DNA from: Plecoglossus altivelis
Taxonomy: Eukaryota; Chordata; Actinopteri; Osmeriformes; Plecoglossidae
Assembly: GCA_036571765.1 (NCBI GenBank)
Contig: BROE01000022.1
Location: 16,707,239 to 16,771,238 of the forward strand
DNA: 64,000 nucleotides
Direction of reading: 5' to 3'
The position numbers were made by a program, and so were the translations under genes. Positions 54,628 through 64,000 of this stretch are shown here, piece by piece (position 1 is the stretch's first letter; every line of letters begins with the position of its first letter). Below the pieces are notes generated by a model. It had not been told where the DNA came from and did no database searches. It saw only the letters and a list, made by a program, of their open reading frames with translations.

Positions 54628-54844
54628 ACTCACCTGTAGTTCCACTCCTAGTTGAGGGTACTTTGGGAGCGCTGCCTGTCCTACTCAGAGGTTAACTGGA
54701 GCAGTCGAGCCTTCCGGAGATCTGCAAACAAATTATGCAAAGTTGAAATGCCACAGGAAGCCATAACGCAGGTCTGGCCAAAGGCTACACACATCACACT
54801 GCATACTGAGCATCTCTCACAGCTACAGGGGATGTGGAGAAGAG
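54628..54844. other. unique block
   Basis: About 215 bp of unique DNA. No gene recognised. Confidence 0.35.
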
Positions 54845-54849
54845 GCACG

Positions 54850-54883
<34 letters not shown>

Positions 54884-54912
54884 CCACACATACAAATACA
54901 CAAACAAAACAA
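54845..54912. repeat. (CA)n tract
   Basis: CA run with AAAC and CCAC interruptions. Confidence 0.9.
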
Positions 54913-55054
54913 CATGCGCACGAACATATTTGGCCCTAGGGCTGTGTATGCAAAAATTAATTCAGTCCCTTCCGGTTTGTGCAGTGATCGTGTCTGACAT
55001 GCTTGGTCAGTATTATGTTCTGGATAGGGCCAGGGGACAGTTGGATCTGATCTC

Positions 55055-55450
55055 CTTCACACACTCCCCCCTCTCTATACACAAACCTCCTCCCCCACAC
55101 CATACACAAATGCACACCCCCCACTCTCTATATACACACACCTCTTCCCCCACACCCTACACAAATGCCTCCCCCTCTCTCTATACACACACCTCTTCCC
55201 CCACACCCTACACAAATGCACTCACACACCCACCCCCTCTCTATACACACCTCCTCTCCCGCACCCAACACACACCTCCTCCCCACCCCACCCCTACACA
55301 CATGCACACACACACCTCCTCCCCCACTCTCTACATACACAAGCACACACACACCTCCTCCATCCCCCTCTACACACGCAAACACACACAACTCCTCCCC
55401 CACCCTCTAGGAATACCTCCTCTCCCTCCCCTTCCCATGTATATACACAC
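55055..55450. repeat. ~48-bp minisatellite (CTCTCTATACACACACCTCC)
   Basis: About eight irregular copies of a module with CTCTCTATACACACACCTCC and CCCCCACACCCTACACAAAT. Unit length varies. Confidence 0.88.
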
Positions 55451-55682
55451 ACCCAGATAAGCCGTAACACTCTTCCCCTCTGGCTAAACTGTGGATGAAC
55501 GTGGGAGGAGGAGAAGGTTAAACTGCTGCAGACCAGCAGATGTAACAGCACCCAGGTATCAGCAGACAACTCTGTACTCCAGACTGGACGGGAAACACAC
55601 AGGGGACGAGGGAAGGAGGTTGGGGAGGAAGAGGACGAAGACGAGGTGAAAGAGGAGACAGAACAGAAAGGCTTTAAGAAAC

Positions 55683-56037
55683 CGAGTCCGGTCCGGTCCA
55701 GGCCGGTCGGATCCAGTCCGGTCTAGTCCAGGTCTGAGTGACCCGTGGGCCGCAGGTTCCCCTTATCGTAACATCCTGTTTGTTCTGAACGACATCACTT
55801 CCCCTGCCAGGCTGCCTGTTCCTGTGAAGCTCAAAGGAGATAAGGAAAAGCTCCTTGGCGCTCTCCTCGCCGTAGCAACCACGCCTGCCTGCATCTGATT
55901 GGCTTATCAGGATGTCATGAGCGGCTGCCTCTGTCCGCTGTGTGGGTCTGAAGCGAGCTGATACACAACGCTGTCTGTCTGTCTGCCTGCCTACCTGTCT
56001 GCCTGCCTACCTGTCTGCCTGCCTACCTGTCTGTCTG
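55683..56037. repeat. GTCCGGTCCG repeat and CTGCCTACCTGT tetranucleotides
   Basis: GTCCGGTCCAGGCCGGTCGG at 55689-55735, unique DNA to 55970, then (CTGT/CTGC/CTAC)n at 55972-56037. Confidence 0.82.
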
Positions 56038-57084
56038 TGGTTAGAGCTGCAGTGGTAGGCCTGAACACAATGGAGGGTTTGTTTAGTCGGTGCCTGGTGC
56101 CTGGAATGAAGCCCTAGAGGAGTCCTACATGTGCTTCTCTGTTGGGGCCAGACTGGGCCAGTATAACTTACAACTCTTGTGAAGACAAAGACAGCAGAAC
56201 CACACTATGATACTACACCATGCCTCCACTGGCCCAGAGATCACAAATCCAAACATTCCCTCAACCTCTGCCTCCCCCCCTCCTCCTTCCTTCCCCAGTC
56301 ACCCCCGCCTTTACTCTGCCTCTACTGATTAGCAGAAGAAGGTGTTGCCATAGAAACAACAACTCTGATGCCGACATTTGTCAGGTGAGCGATGATGGCG
56401 GAGGCTCATTCCATTTACGCCACAAAGCAAATCCACTCACTTCTCATAATTGTTTTATCTGTTTTCCATATAGATGCCGGCTAAGCTTTCTCCACAGTGG
56501 CGCTGGCTAATGAAGTGATCATTCTGCTGGCGAGCCATTAACAAAACCATAGCGACGTCAAGCCTGTAATTCTCAGCCTGAAGGCACCTCCCCATTGATT
56601 CTGTCACTTCAAATAGTGTCACCAACACCAAACTGGGGGACTGAGGTCCAAAGAAAACCAGCCATTAAAAAACATGGAGCCAGTCAGACACAAAGAACAC
56701 GCCTGTCAGACAGACCTCGGAACCAGGCAGTCCAGCAGAGAGGAAGAAGGAACAGGCGCAGCGACAGACAGGGAGATGGACAAACAGACAAACAGGCAGC
56801 TGGAGAGACAGTTAGATTAGCAGAGAGGCAAGGCTATACAGGGAGTCGATCAGTCCAGAGCAAAATACCCAGGGAGAAAAAAAGCAGGCAGTCAAAAACA
56901 GCCAGCCAGAAAAGGCATAGGCGTCTGAGAAAAATGCATGGAGACTGTGAGAGGGTGTTTAGAGTTCCATCAGGAGCCAGTAAATCAAGAGGAGGTGAGG
57001 AGGGTGACAGCCTGACAGTGTCCCTCTCAACCTCTGATTTATTTTAGGGAGCTCCCCTGGAGCTGAAGAATAAAAGAGTTGAAG
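56038..57084. other. unique block with X-box and CAGACA-rich part
   Basis: GTTGCCATAGAAAC at 56343-56356 matches an RFX X-box. An AG at 56298 after a CT tract and CAG|GTGAGC at 56384/56385 flank an 86-nt open stretch, probably chance. CAGACAGAC words at 56700-56830. Confidence 0.3.
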
Positions 57085-57235
57085 TACAGAGGAAGGGAGG
57101 GGAGGGAAGAGGAGACAGTAGGAGAGAGGAGAGGGGTGGAGGGAGGGGGAGGAGAGGAGAGGAGAGCATAGGAGAGGGGAGAGGGGAGAGGAGATGAGAG
57201 GGGAGAGGAGAAGGGAGAGGAAGGGAGAGCGTGTT
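57085..57235. repeat. GA/GGGGA purine tract
   Basis: GAGGGGAGAGGGGAGAGGAG words. Confidence 0.88.
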
Positions 57236-57723
57236 GTCGGACTTTTAAAGGGGAACAGAGAGACGAGAGAAGACTAAAGAGAAAATAAAGTACCCTCAGA
57301 CATTCTTTTCATCCAGACTAAGATTCCCTGATGGTCATCCTTCCATGAATGGACTACAACCACCTGTGCTTGTGCGAGGAAGGAGAGAGGCTTACGGGTG
57401 AATGAGAGTGGGAGGGCGTCAGGTCGGCCAATCCAGTATGCCGACCGCCCTGCAGTGCTGGCTCCACATATGGCAGTTCCTAATCGAGACTGCGCCCTCT
57501 CTTGAATGGTAGTCCATAACCTTCACATGGCCTGAGAACTTCTGTTGATTCATGCGCGACGAGAGTACGACTAAGGGTACGATCGACAGACGGGTGGACA
57601 AACTTTAGCTGCGCTGAGGAAAGAGAAAAACGAACGAACCAGAGAAGTGGTGGGGTGGTACGGCCGAGCCCCCAAACCCAAACCCCCCTTTTTCTTGTTA
57701 ACGCGCCGGCCCCCCAAAATTGC
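57236..57723. other. unique block, partly CpG-undepleted
   Basis: CG words around 57400-57720. No gene recognised. Confidence 0.35.
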
Positions 57724-58060
57724 CCGCTTGGAGGAAGAGGGATGGGAGCGATGAGGAACATGGGGGAGAGATGGGGGAGAGATGTGGGAGGGATGGAGGG
57801 AAGAGGTGGGGGAGAGATGGAGCAGAGATGGATGAGAAATGGGGGAGAGGTGGAGGAGAGATGAGCAGAGATGGGGATGAGACAGTGGGAGAGAGGATGG
57901 GAGACGTTGGAGGAGAGATGAGAGAGAGGGAGAGAGTGGGAGAGAGATTTGGATGAGACGATGGAGGAGAGATGGCAAGGAGAAAGGGTGAGGAGAGATT
58001 TGGAGGAAGAGAGATGGGGGAGAACAAGTGTGGGTGAGAGCATGGGGAAAGAGCTGGGAG
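57724..58060. repeat. GAGAGATGGGGGAGAGATG repeat
   Basis: Irregular 12-15 bp modules of GGGGGAGAGATG. Frames on both strands are artefacts. Confidence 0.88.
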
Positions 58061-58435
58061 GAGGCTGTCGAGCCGGTAAATATAGGTGGGCTGAGGGTGG
58101 AGGGGATTGGAGAAGTAGGGAGCGGTGCCGTGTTGTTGCTGACTCAGTCACCAGGTTGAAAGGGGCGCGTGAGTGGCGGTGCTGGGGCTGGGGACAGGAG
58201 GGTGGAGAGTTGAATTCATATAGTGTTTCGGTTCAGGGTGGCGTGATTGATTGAAGGAGGGTGGGAGAGACACATGGGCTATCTTGTCCAAGCTGAGCTA
58301 AGTGCGAGAAGAGCAATCAGAAGAGGAAAGGAGGACTGAGTGACTTCTGGGGTCAAGAGCAGAAAAGGCAGTCATTACAGTGAGCGAGTGTGCCTGAGAG
58401 CTCAGAGCAAACCAGCCTGGCTTCAGAGTAGGCTC
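58061..58435. other. unique block
   Basis: Unique DNA. No gene recognised. Confidence 0.35.
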
Positions 58436-58630
58436 ATTCAGGTAGCTAAGAGGAAGCTAGCATTACATCACCCTGGCTAGGGAGCTGGCTAATTCATGTA
58501 GCTAAGAAGAAGCTATCATGCTGGGTGGGGAGCCGGCTAATTCATGTAGCTAAGAGGAAGCTAACATGCTGGGTCGGGAGCCGGCTAATTCATGTAGCTA
58601 AGAGGAAGCTAGCAGCCTAGGCTAGGGAAT
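58436..58630. repeat. 48-bp minisatellite (CTAATTCATGTAGCTAAGAG)
   Basis: Four copies of a 48-bp unit; AATTCATGTAGCTAAG starts at 58491, 58539 and 58587. Confidence 0.92.
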
Positions 58631-58840
58631 GTGCTAACACAGCTGGCAAACAGCATAGCAGAGTAACATCAACAGTAACATCAGAATTAAGATGCCTTTC
58701 CAGCACGAAAGGTCACAATGACACTCTGAACCGAATATAGCCCCGCCCTCTTATTTCCTGTTGCTGACATAGCTGGAGTCTGGATCACCATGGTAACATG
58801 ATGAACACGGACACTAACAGAACAAGAACGATCAACACAA

Positions 58841-58880
<40 letters not shown>

Positions 58881-59106
58881 TTCTCTCTCCACTGTAGTCT
58901 CTCTCTTTTGCATTTTAATCCATCTCATTCTCTGTCTATTTCTCAGTTCCTCCTCATTCCTCCCCTCTTTAAATTCCTAGATGGATGTGCAGTGTCTAGG
59001 GTTCAGGGAGGAGAACGGAACAATACACATTAATCATACACTTCTGGAAAGAAAGAAAAGTTATAACTTTTGATAAAGTAGTGTTTAATACTATAAAGAG
59101 GCTTTA
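58631..59106. other. unique block with (CT)n
   Basis: Contains (CT)n at about 58841-58885. An ATCACCATGGTAAC at 58785-58798 resembles an RFX site. Confidence 0.4.
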
Positions 59107-59675
59107 CTCAGTCAGCCAGCCAGTTATCTAGCCTGTCATTCATCCGCCTGTCAGTTAACCAGACAGCCAGCAAGCCCAACAGTCAGCTAGTCAGTCACCC
59201 AGCAATTCAGCCAGCCAGCCACTCATCCTGCCAGCCAGCCAGATAGTCATCTTGCCATCCAGTCAGTCATCCAGCCAGTCGGTCAGCCAGACAGTCATCC
59301 AGCCAGTCAGCCAGCCAGTCATCCAGCCAGTCGGTCAGCCAGTCAGTCAGTCAGTCAGCCAGTCATCCAGCCAGTCAATCAGCCAGCCAGTCATCCAGCC
59401 AGTCCACCAGTCAGTCAGTCAGCCAGTCATCCAGCCAGTCAGTCAGTCAGTCAGTCAGCTAGTCAGTCACTCAGCCAGTCATCCTGCCATCCAACCAGCC
59501 ATCCAGGCAGCCATCCAGGCAGCCAGCCAGTCACCCTGTCATCCAGGCAGCCAGCCAGCCAGTCAGTTATCCAGCCAGTCATCCAGCCAGCCATCCAGGA
59601 AGCCAGCCAGCCAGTCAGCCAGTCACCCTGTCATCCAGGCAGGAAGCCAGTCAGCCAGTCACCGTGCCATCCAGG
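59107..59675. repeat. (CAGT/CAGC/CATC)n tetranucleotide array
   Basis: About 570 bp of CAGTCAGCCAGTCATCCAGC modules. The 167-codon Ser/Gln/Pro/Val plus frame is an artefact. Confidence 0.95.
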
Positions 59676-59902
59676 CATGTTGCACTGAGAGCCATGAGAG
59701 ACATCAGTCACAGCCAGCATCCCTAGAGCTCAGCTGCCTGGCTTTACGGGATTAGAATCAGTGTGCAACTCCACAAAACTAATTCCTAATGCCGGCCTCT
59801 AAAACTTCACGGGCCATGGAAATTAAAGTGAGAGCACTTGCCATGTAGATTGCTTGCATTACAAATCAATATGGGAACGAGAGAGAGAAAAAAGAAAAGA
59901 GA

Positions 59903-59939
<37 letters not shown>

Positions 59940-60299
59940 CGTGCGTGTGTGTGTGTGTGTGTAGGAGAGAGCAACAGAGAGAGAGAGAGATGTAGAGTAA
60001 ATGTAGCGTTTCCTGTCAGGCCTCCGTTTGACGAGGTCTCCCTATGCCTTCAGAGACAAGTCAACACAAGGAGCCACTCAGGACGAATTAGAGGGAGAGA
60101 AAGGAGAAATGCTACTTTAAGAGTAGCGGAGTGATTTAAGGCGTTTCTCCCAGCTTCCCTGAGGTACATTAACTATGCATACGCTTCTGCAGTGTTTCAG
60201 AGCTGCCATCGCGCCACATTGAACATGCCAGTGTGCTTTAAGAGTGTGAAAAGGGCTGGAGTTACAGGTGCAGCAGATTTAAGCTTCGAAGGGGTTTAG
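59676..60299. other. unique block with (GT)n
   Basis: Contains a GT/GCGT run at 59905-59965. No gene recognised. Confidence 0.4.
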
Positions 60300-60480
60300 G
60301 TCACCATAGGGTAATGCTGCTAGCTTGCAGCAGAGTTGATATACCGCAGGGATAATATGCTGCAGAGTTAGTATGCTGCAGTTTGTTTACTCCAGGGTTG
60401 ATAAACTGTGGAGTTAGCATGGTGAAGCTGTAGGCAGCTGTAGGGTTACTCTGCTGTAGGGTTAATGTGCTATAGGGTTT
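60300..60480. repeat. degenerate ~20-bp repeat (TGCTGTAGGGTTA)
   Basis: About eight diverged modules such as GCTGCAGAGTTAGTATGCTG, TGCTGTAGGGTTAATGTGC. Confidence 0.75.
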
Positions 60481-61194
60481 GGCAGTTGTATCGTTTAATA
60501 CACTCTAAATGTACTATTCTTCAGACGCAGGGTGCTTTTCGGGTGAGGATACAAGGGGGCTGAGAGACATTGGTGAGCGAGTGTTCTGGTATTTCAAAAA
60601 GCAATTTATTTGTCGCAGGAGCCCCACTGTGATGCATGAAATCAAATGATATTTAAGGGCAGTCTGTAGTTTATTGCGTGCGTCGGGGAGCGAAGCAGTC
60701 AATAAAACAGGCAGCTCTCCGCGGCTGATGAAGAGGGGGGTGTTCACCGGCTAAGCTAATAGCTTCGGTTCTGCTACTGGGAGCTGATCACTGAAGCCGG
60801 GCTTCTTCTAAAACACCCTAGGGGTATCGCCTGAGGCCTGGGTCAGACCTCCTACGCCACAGCGAGAGCTAGCGGTAGGGTGCTAACAACAACCTAGCCT
60901 GCGTGCTGACACAATTTAGCCTGTGCAACCAACACGGTCTGGTCCGCGTGCTAGCACGATGAAGCCGGTGTGCTAACGTCGGCGACCATCGTAGTACAGA
61001 TGATGTTAGCGTTGTCGTACATGCGCGTGGAAGGGCCGTCGCCGTAGCAGTGAGCGCTTCGTCCGCTCTCCCACATCAGGTGACTGCTGCATGATGCGGG
61101 GCTGCAGGCAGGTGAGAGCGGCGGGATACGGAGGAGACAGGGCAGTTTTCTGTCTGGCCTGCAGTTTGCTTCCTGCTGACCGGTGTGACGGGGT
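60481..61194. other. unique block
   Basis: At 60951-61101 on the minus strand an acceptor-like CCTGCCTGCAG precedes two open frames, one ending at a TAG at 60951. No family recognised; CG-rich. Not accepted as an exon. Confidence 0.3.
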
Positions 61195-61265
61195 GCCCCC
61201 CCCCAGCACCTGACCAGCTCTCCCTCCCTCCTTCCCTCCCTCCCCTCCCTCCCCCCTTCCCTCGC
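61195..61265. repeat. C-rich pyrimidine tract
   Basis: C11 run and CTCCCTCCCTTCC words. Confidence 0.85.
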
Positions 61266-61860
61266 CCATCTCCATGGATCCACAAGAGAGGGCTCATCAG
61301 TCTTGTTTAGCCCGGAGACAAGGGCCCAGGGACGCTACCTGCACTGGCCTCAGCATTCTGACACGTTGCTCGGCTTGGGAAGGTCGGTGCAGAACAGGCC
61401 GTTCAAAAAACAGTATCTGCGCCCCAGATCTGCACATGGTCGAGACCCCTGGCCCCCGCATGGAGACCCAGGGAGGCTCGAATCAAGCCTGCCGGCTCCG
61501 AGGAAGAAGATGGATGAGGAAGAGAAAGCCCAGGAACAAGAACAGCAGCGATGGAGGGGTGTGGGCGAGTGAAGAGGGTGATAAGGAAGGGGGGGAAAGA
61601 GCAAAAGGATCCGAACAGACGACGATTGCTATCGATCGGCCCTGGCGTAGCCGGCGTTTTCTTAGCGACCTGGTCTCGCTGAGCATGGATCATCAACGAC
61701 CTCTCGACCGCGAGCGCATGGCGTCGACCTCCAGCCTGAGAGCGACAGCCGCCTGGTTCTGCAGCCAGAAAAAACAAACAACACTTTCATTCCTCCTCTT
61801 TTACGCTGCTCCTCCTCCCCTCCTCCCCTGGCCCACGATATCTTTCTCTTCCTAACCACC
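61266..61860 (+). other. unassigned 193-codon open frame in unique CpG-containing DNA
   Basis: Frame 61274-61855 in sequence with frequent CG words. No domain recognised; Arg/Ser/Glu-rich. A minus frame overlaps it fully. Probably chance. Confidence 0.12.
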
Positions 61861-62274
61861 TCTCTGTCTCTCAGCCTCAGTCTCTATCACTCCATCTTTC
61901 TCCCTCCATCACCCCACCCTCCCTCCTCCATCTCTCAGCTAATCAATGCTGGGTATCAGTTTTAGAGTGCGGCTGTGAGGGTGCAGGAGTGAGGGAGGGG
62001 CAGGGCTGAGCGAGCAGCTGACTGATTGGTTGTGGACGGTGTTCTGGCAGGCGGGTGGAGAAGACGGAAGGCCTGGATAACAAGCTCCCGAGGGGCTTGG
62101 CTGGAGCTTCTGTCATTCAGGTGATCAAACAGCCAGGAGACCACGCTTTATCTCCACTCCATAACGTCTGGAAGTCTCCAGTCCACCTCGGTCGGACCGG
62201 ACCCGCCCCGCCCCGCCACACCGTCTTCTGTCTGCACTGTCTCCTCGAGTCTCGCTGGAGAGAAGGAAGACGAA
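61861..62274. other. CT-rich then unique block
   Basis: CT-rich to about 61938, then unique. No gene recognised. Confidence 0.4.
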
Positions 62275-62600
62275 AGAGAGAGGAAGGGAGGGAGGGAGGG
62301 AGAGTGCTCACAGGCAGGAAAACAAAACAGAGAGAATGTTTAACTTCTAATATCCAAGACCGCACATGATAAAGAAAGTTATTTTCCCCTTCATGTCAAG
62401 ATATAGAAATAGAGATATAGAGATGGAACAAGATGGAGATAGGGAGGGAGGTAGGGAGGGAGGGAGACAACAAGGAGGGAGAGAAACAGAAAACAGAAGA
62501 GAAAGGTCATTTGAGAGAGAGGAGGGGAGAGAGAATTTGTATTTGTGTGTGAGAGAGACAGAGAGAGAGACAGAGAGAGAGAAAGGGGGGGGCGTGATGT
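62275..62600. repeat. GA-rich tracts with (GGGA)n
   Basis: GA-rich at 62275-62310 and 62400-62592 with GGGAGGGAGG and GAGAGACAGAG words, and unique sequence between. Confidence 0.82.
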
Positions 62601-62819
62601 AACCCCGTATGACAGGTGAGCTGATTTCCTGTGACGGTGTGTTCACATCCTGTTCTCATCCCATCACCGTCTCCTTCACCTGAGCCCTATCACCTGACCC
62701 AGCCCACTGCGGCGTGCTGGCTGGCCCCAGCTGTGTTCAGGGTGTCACTCCGCATCACCCAACCAGGCAGAGCAAACGAGCACATGAACTCAAGCTCACT
62801 GAGCTTGAGGTTCACAGCT
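62601..62819. other. unique block
   Basis: About 220 bp of unique DNA. No gene recognised. Confidence 0.35.
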
Positions 62820-63035
62820 CTCGCTCTCACCCACTCTCTCTCTCACTCTCTCTCTCTCTCTCTCTCTCTGTCTATGTCTATGTCTATGTCTCTCACCCAC
62901 TCTCTCTCTCTCTGTCTTTGTCTCTCACCCACTCTCTCTCTCGCTCTGTCTATGTCTCTCACCCACTCTCTCTCCCTCTCTGTCTATGTCTCTCACCCAC
63001 TCTCTCTCTCCCTCTCCGTCTATGTCTCTCTCCCC
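62820..63035. repeat. CT minisatellite (CTCTGTCTATGTCTCTCACC)
   Basis: Six irregular copies of CTCTCTGTCTATGTCTCTCA / CCCACTCTCT modules. Confidence 0.92.
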
Positions 63036-63514
63036 CTCCCACTCCAAACCTTTTGTCCCTGAATCCTTCCTCTTCCTTTATTTCCTCCTGCTCTCCCTCC
63101 TTTTACACGACGCTCCCCTTTGACACCATTCCCCCCTTTTTTTAGCTCAGCCCCCCACCCCTTTTCTTCCCTTTGTCCTCACCCCTGCCCCCCTACCCAC
63201 CCCCCTCCACCCCCTCTTCCGTGGTTTCCAGGAAGGGCCACTCATTCTGGCAGGGGAAATAAAGAGACCTCCTTGATTATCGCCTGCCGCCATCTGTGGC
63301 GGCTTCTCCCCTCTCACTACAACACAATCAATAGCTCAATAGCGCAGCTAGCCTGCGCCAGCCTAGCCTGGCCTCCCTGTCCCCCACCTAGCGCCCTCAC
63401 ATTCGGCCCAAGGAATCACCAGACGTGGAGATTCCCGCTCTCTTTAACTCCTGGTTCCTCCCTGGTAGTCCTCACATTCACAACCAACTGCTTTTTTTTG
63501 TCCTTTTTTTTCAG
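63036..63514. other. pyrimidine-rich then unique block
   Basis: C/T-rich to about 63220, then unique DNA. Ends in two T8 runs and a TTTCAG acceptor-like site at 63514. Confidence 0.4.
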
Positions 63515-63905
63515 AGGAAGGACAAAAAAAGCAAAAAGGATTCTAAGTAGGACCTAGAACCTCAGCGGACTTGACAGATTCGCATACCTCGGCACAAGAA
63601 ACTGTTCTTGCAGAGCACGCCGAGTCACCGACACACACACGCATGCACGCGTGTGCGCGCTCCAACCCGCAAAACTCCCAGCAGCCACACAGACCCACGC
63701 ATACAAAGGCTGAATGCATTAAGCCAACCGCCGCTCAATAGACGTATTGATCTTTCTCACAGGCTTATGTTCTTGAGGGAATTGATGAGCATCATTTCGG
63801 CAGAGAAGTAAACCTTGATGATTGTGATTGGGAGATATTATTATTGATTTTTTCGAGACCTTATTCCGTTGTGTGCTAAATAAAGGATTGTTTCATTGGA
63901 GCTCA
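63515..63905 (+). other. possible 3'-terminal exon of an unidentified transcript
   Basis: A T-rich tract and TTTCAG at 63514 precede AGG AAG GAC AAA AAA AGC ... TAG (63515-63550), a Lys-rich 11-codon tail (RKDKKSKKDSK). All three frames close soon after. An AATAAA follows at 63879-63884 with T/G-rich DNA beyond it. No upstream exon was recognised, so gene and frame are unknown. A distinct gene of a neighbouring locus or chance are both possible. Confidence 0.3.
63879..63884 (+). terminator. AATAAA poly(A) signal candidate
   Basis: AATAAA followed within 20 bp by GGATTGTTTCATTGG, a GT/T-rich element. Consistent with a cleavage site near 63900. Confidence 0.35.
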
Positions 63906-63979
63906 CGCCTAGTCCTGATCCACACCTGACTGATCGGCCTCCCTCTGGCCTCCCTGTCGCGGCCTTCCTCTTTTGTTCA

Positions 63980-64000
63980 GCACACACACACACACACACA
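63980..64000. repeat. (CA)n microsatellite at window end
   Basis: CA run continuing to base 64000. Confidence 0.95.

Noticed and set aside
56299..56384. 86-nt interval with CCCCAG acceptor and CAG|GTGAGC donor
   Set aside because: No recognisable peptide; more likely a regulatory block with an X-box.
59252..59755. 167-codon SQPVIQ-type frame
   Set aside because: CAGT/CAGC tetranucleotide array.
1..64000. tRNA, rRNA, CRISPR arrays, bacterial-type operons or phage genes
   Set aside because: Searched for tRNA T-loop (GGTTCGAATCC-like) words and regularly spaced palindromic repeats with unique spacers; none found. The tandem arrays have no spacers.

Overview
This window looks like non-coding genomic DNA from a ray-finned fish. 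The evidence is a degraded fish-type Tc1/mariner relic at 3.5 kb, the very high density of (CA)n, (GA)n and minisatellite arrays, and one clearly recognisable vertebrate gene piece: the first coding exon of a ZNF804A-type zinc-finger gene on the minus strand (21407-21517). I cannot name the species. The two N runs (6634-6866 and 36098-36299) and the near-identical sequence on both sides of the first one mark it as a draft assembly.

Layout. Positions 1-21406 lie downstream of the exon 1 donor on the minus strand, so they are the start of a very large znf804a first intron; no second exon (C2H2 finger) was found here. It carries minisatellites of 16, 38, 42, 27, 20 and 31 bp, the Tc1 relic, the first assembly gap, and unique blocks that resemble conserved non-coding DNA. 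Positions 21407-22260 hold exon 1, a probable 5' UTR with short upstream ORFs, and a CpG-rich promoter candidate. Positions 22261-64000 lie upstream of znf804a. They are dominated by simple repeats and minisatellites, with unique AT-rich blocks between them that may hold distal enhancers. A possible short 3'-terminal exon of an unidentified plus-strand transcript, with an AATAAA signal, sits at 63515-63905.

Almost every long open frame in the window comes from a repeat. Arrays with units divisible by 3 (15, 27, 42 bp) stay open in single frames on both strands, and the 38-bp array is open in all three forward frames. CT/GA, CA/GT and TCA/TGA tracts do the same. None of these was accepted as a gene. 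By eye roughly a third or more of the window is low-complexity or tandemly repeated.

No new multi-gene system is present. The points most worth following up are the znf804a start exon and its uORF arrangement, two exactly spaced motif arrays (seven CCAAT boxes every 49 bp; six TTGGC half-sites every 11 bp), long inverted microsatellite pairs, a pure (CCTG)n tract, and two duplications that are probably assembly errors.
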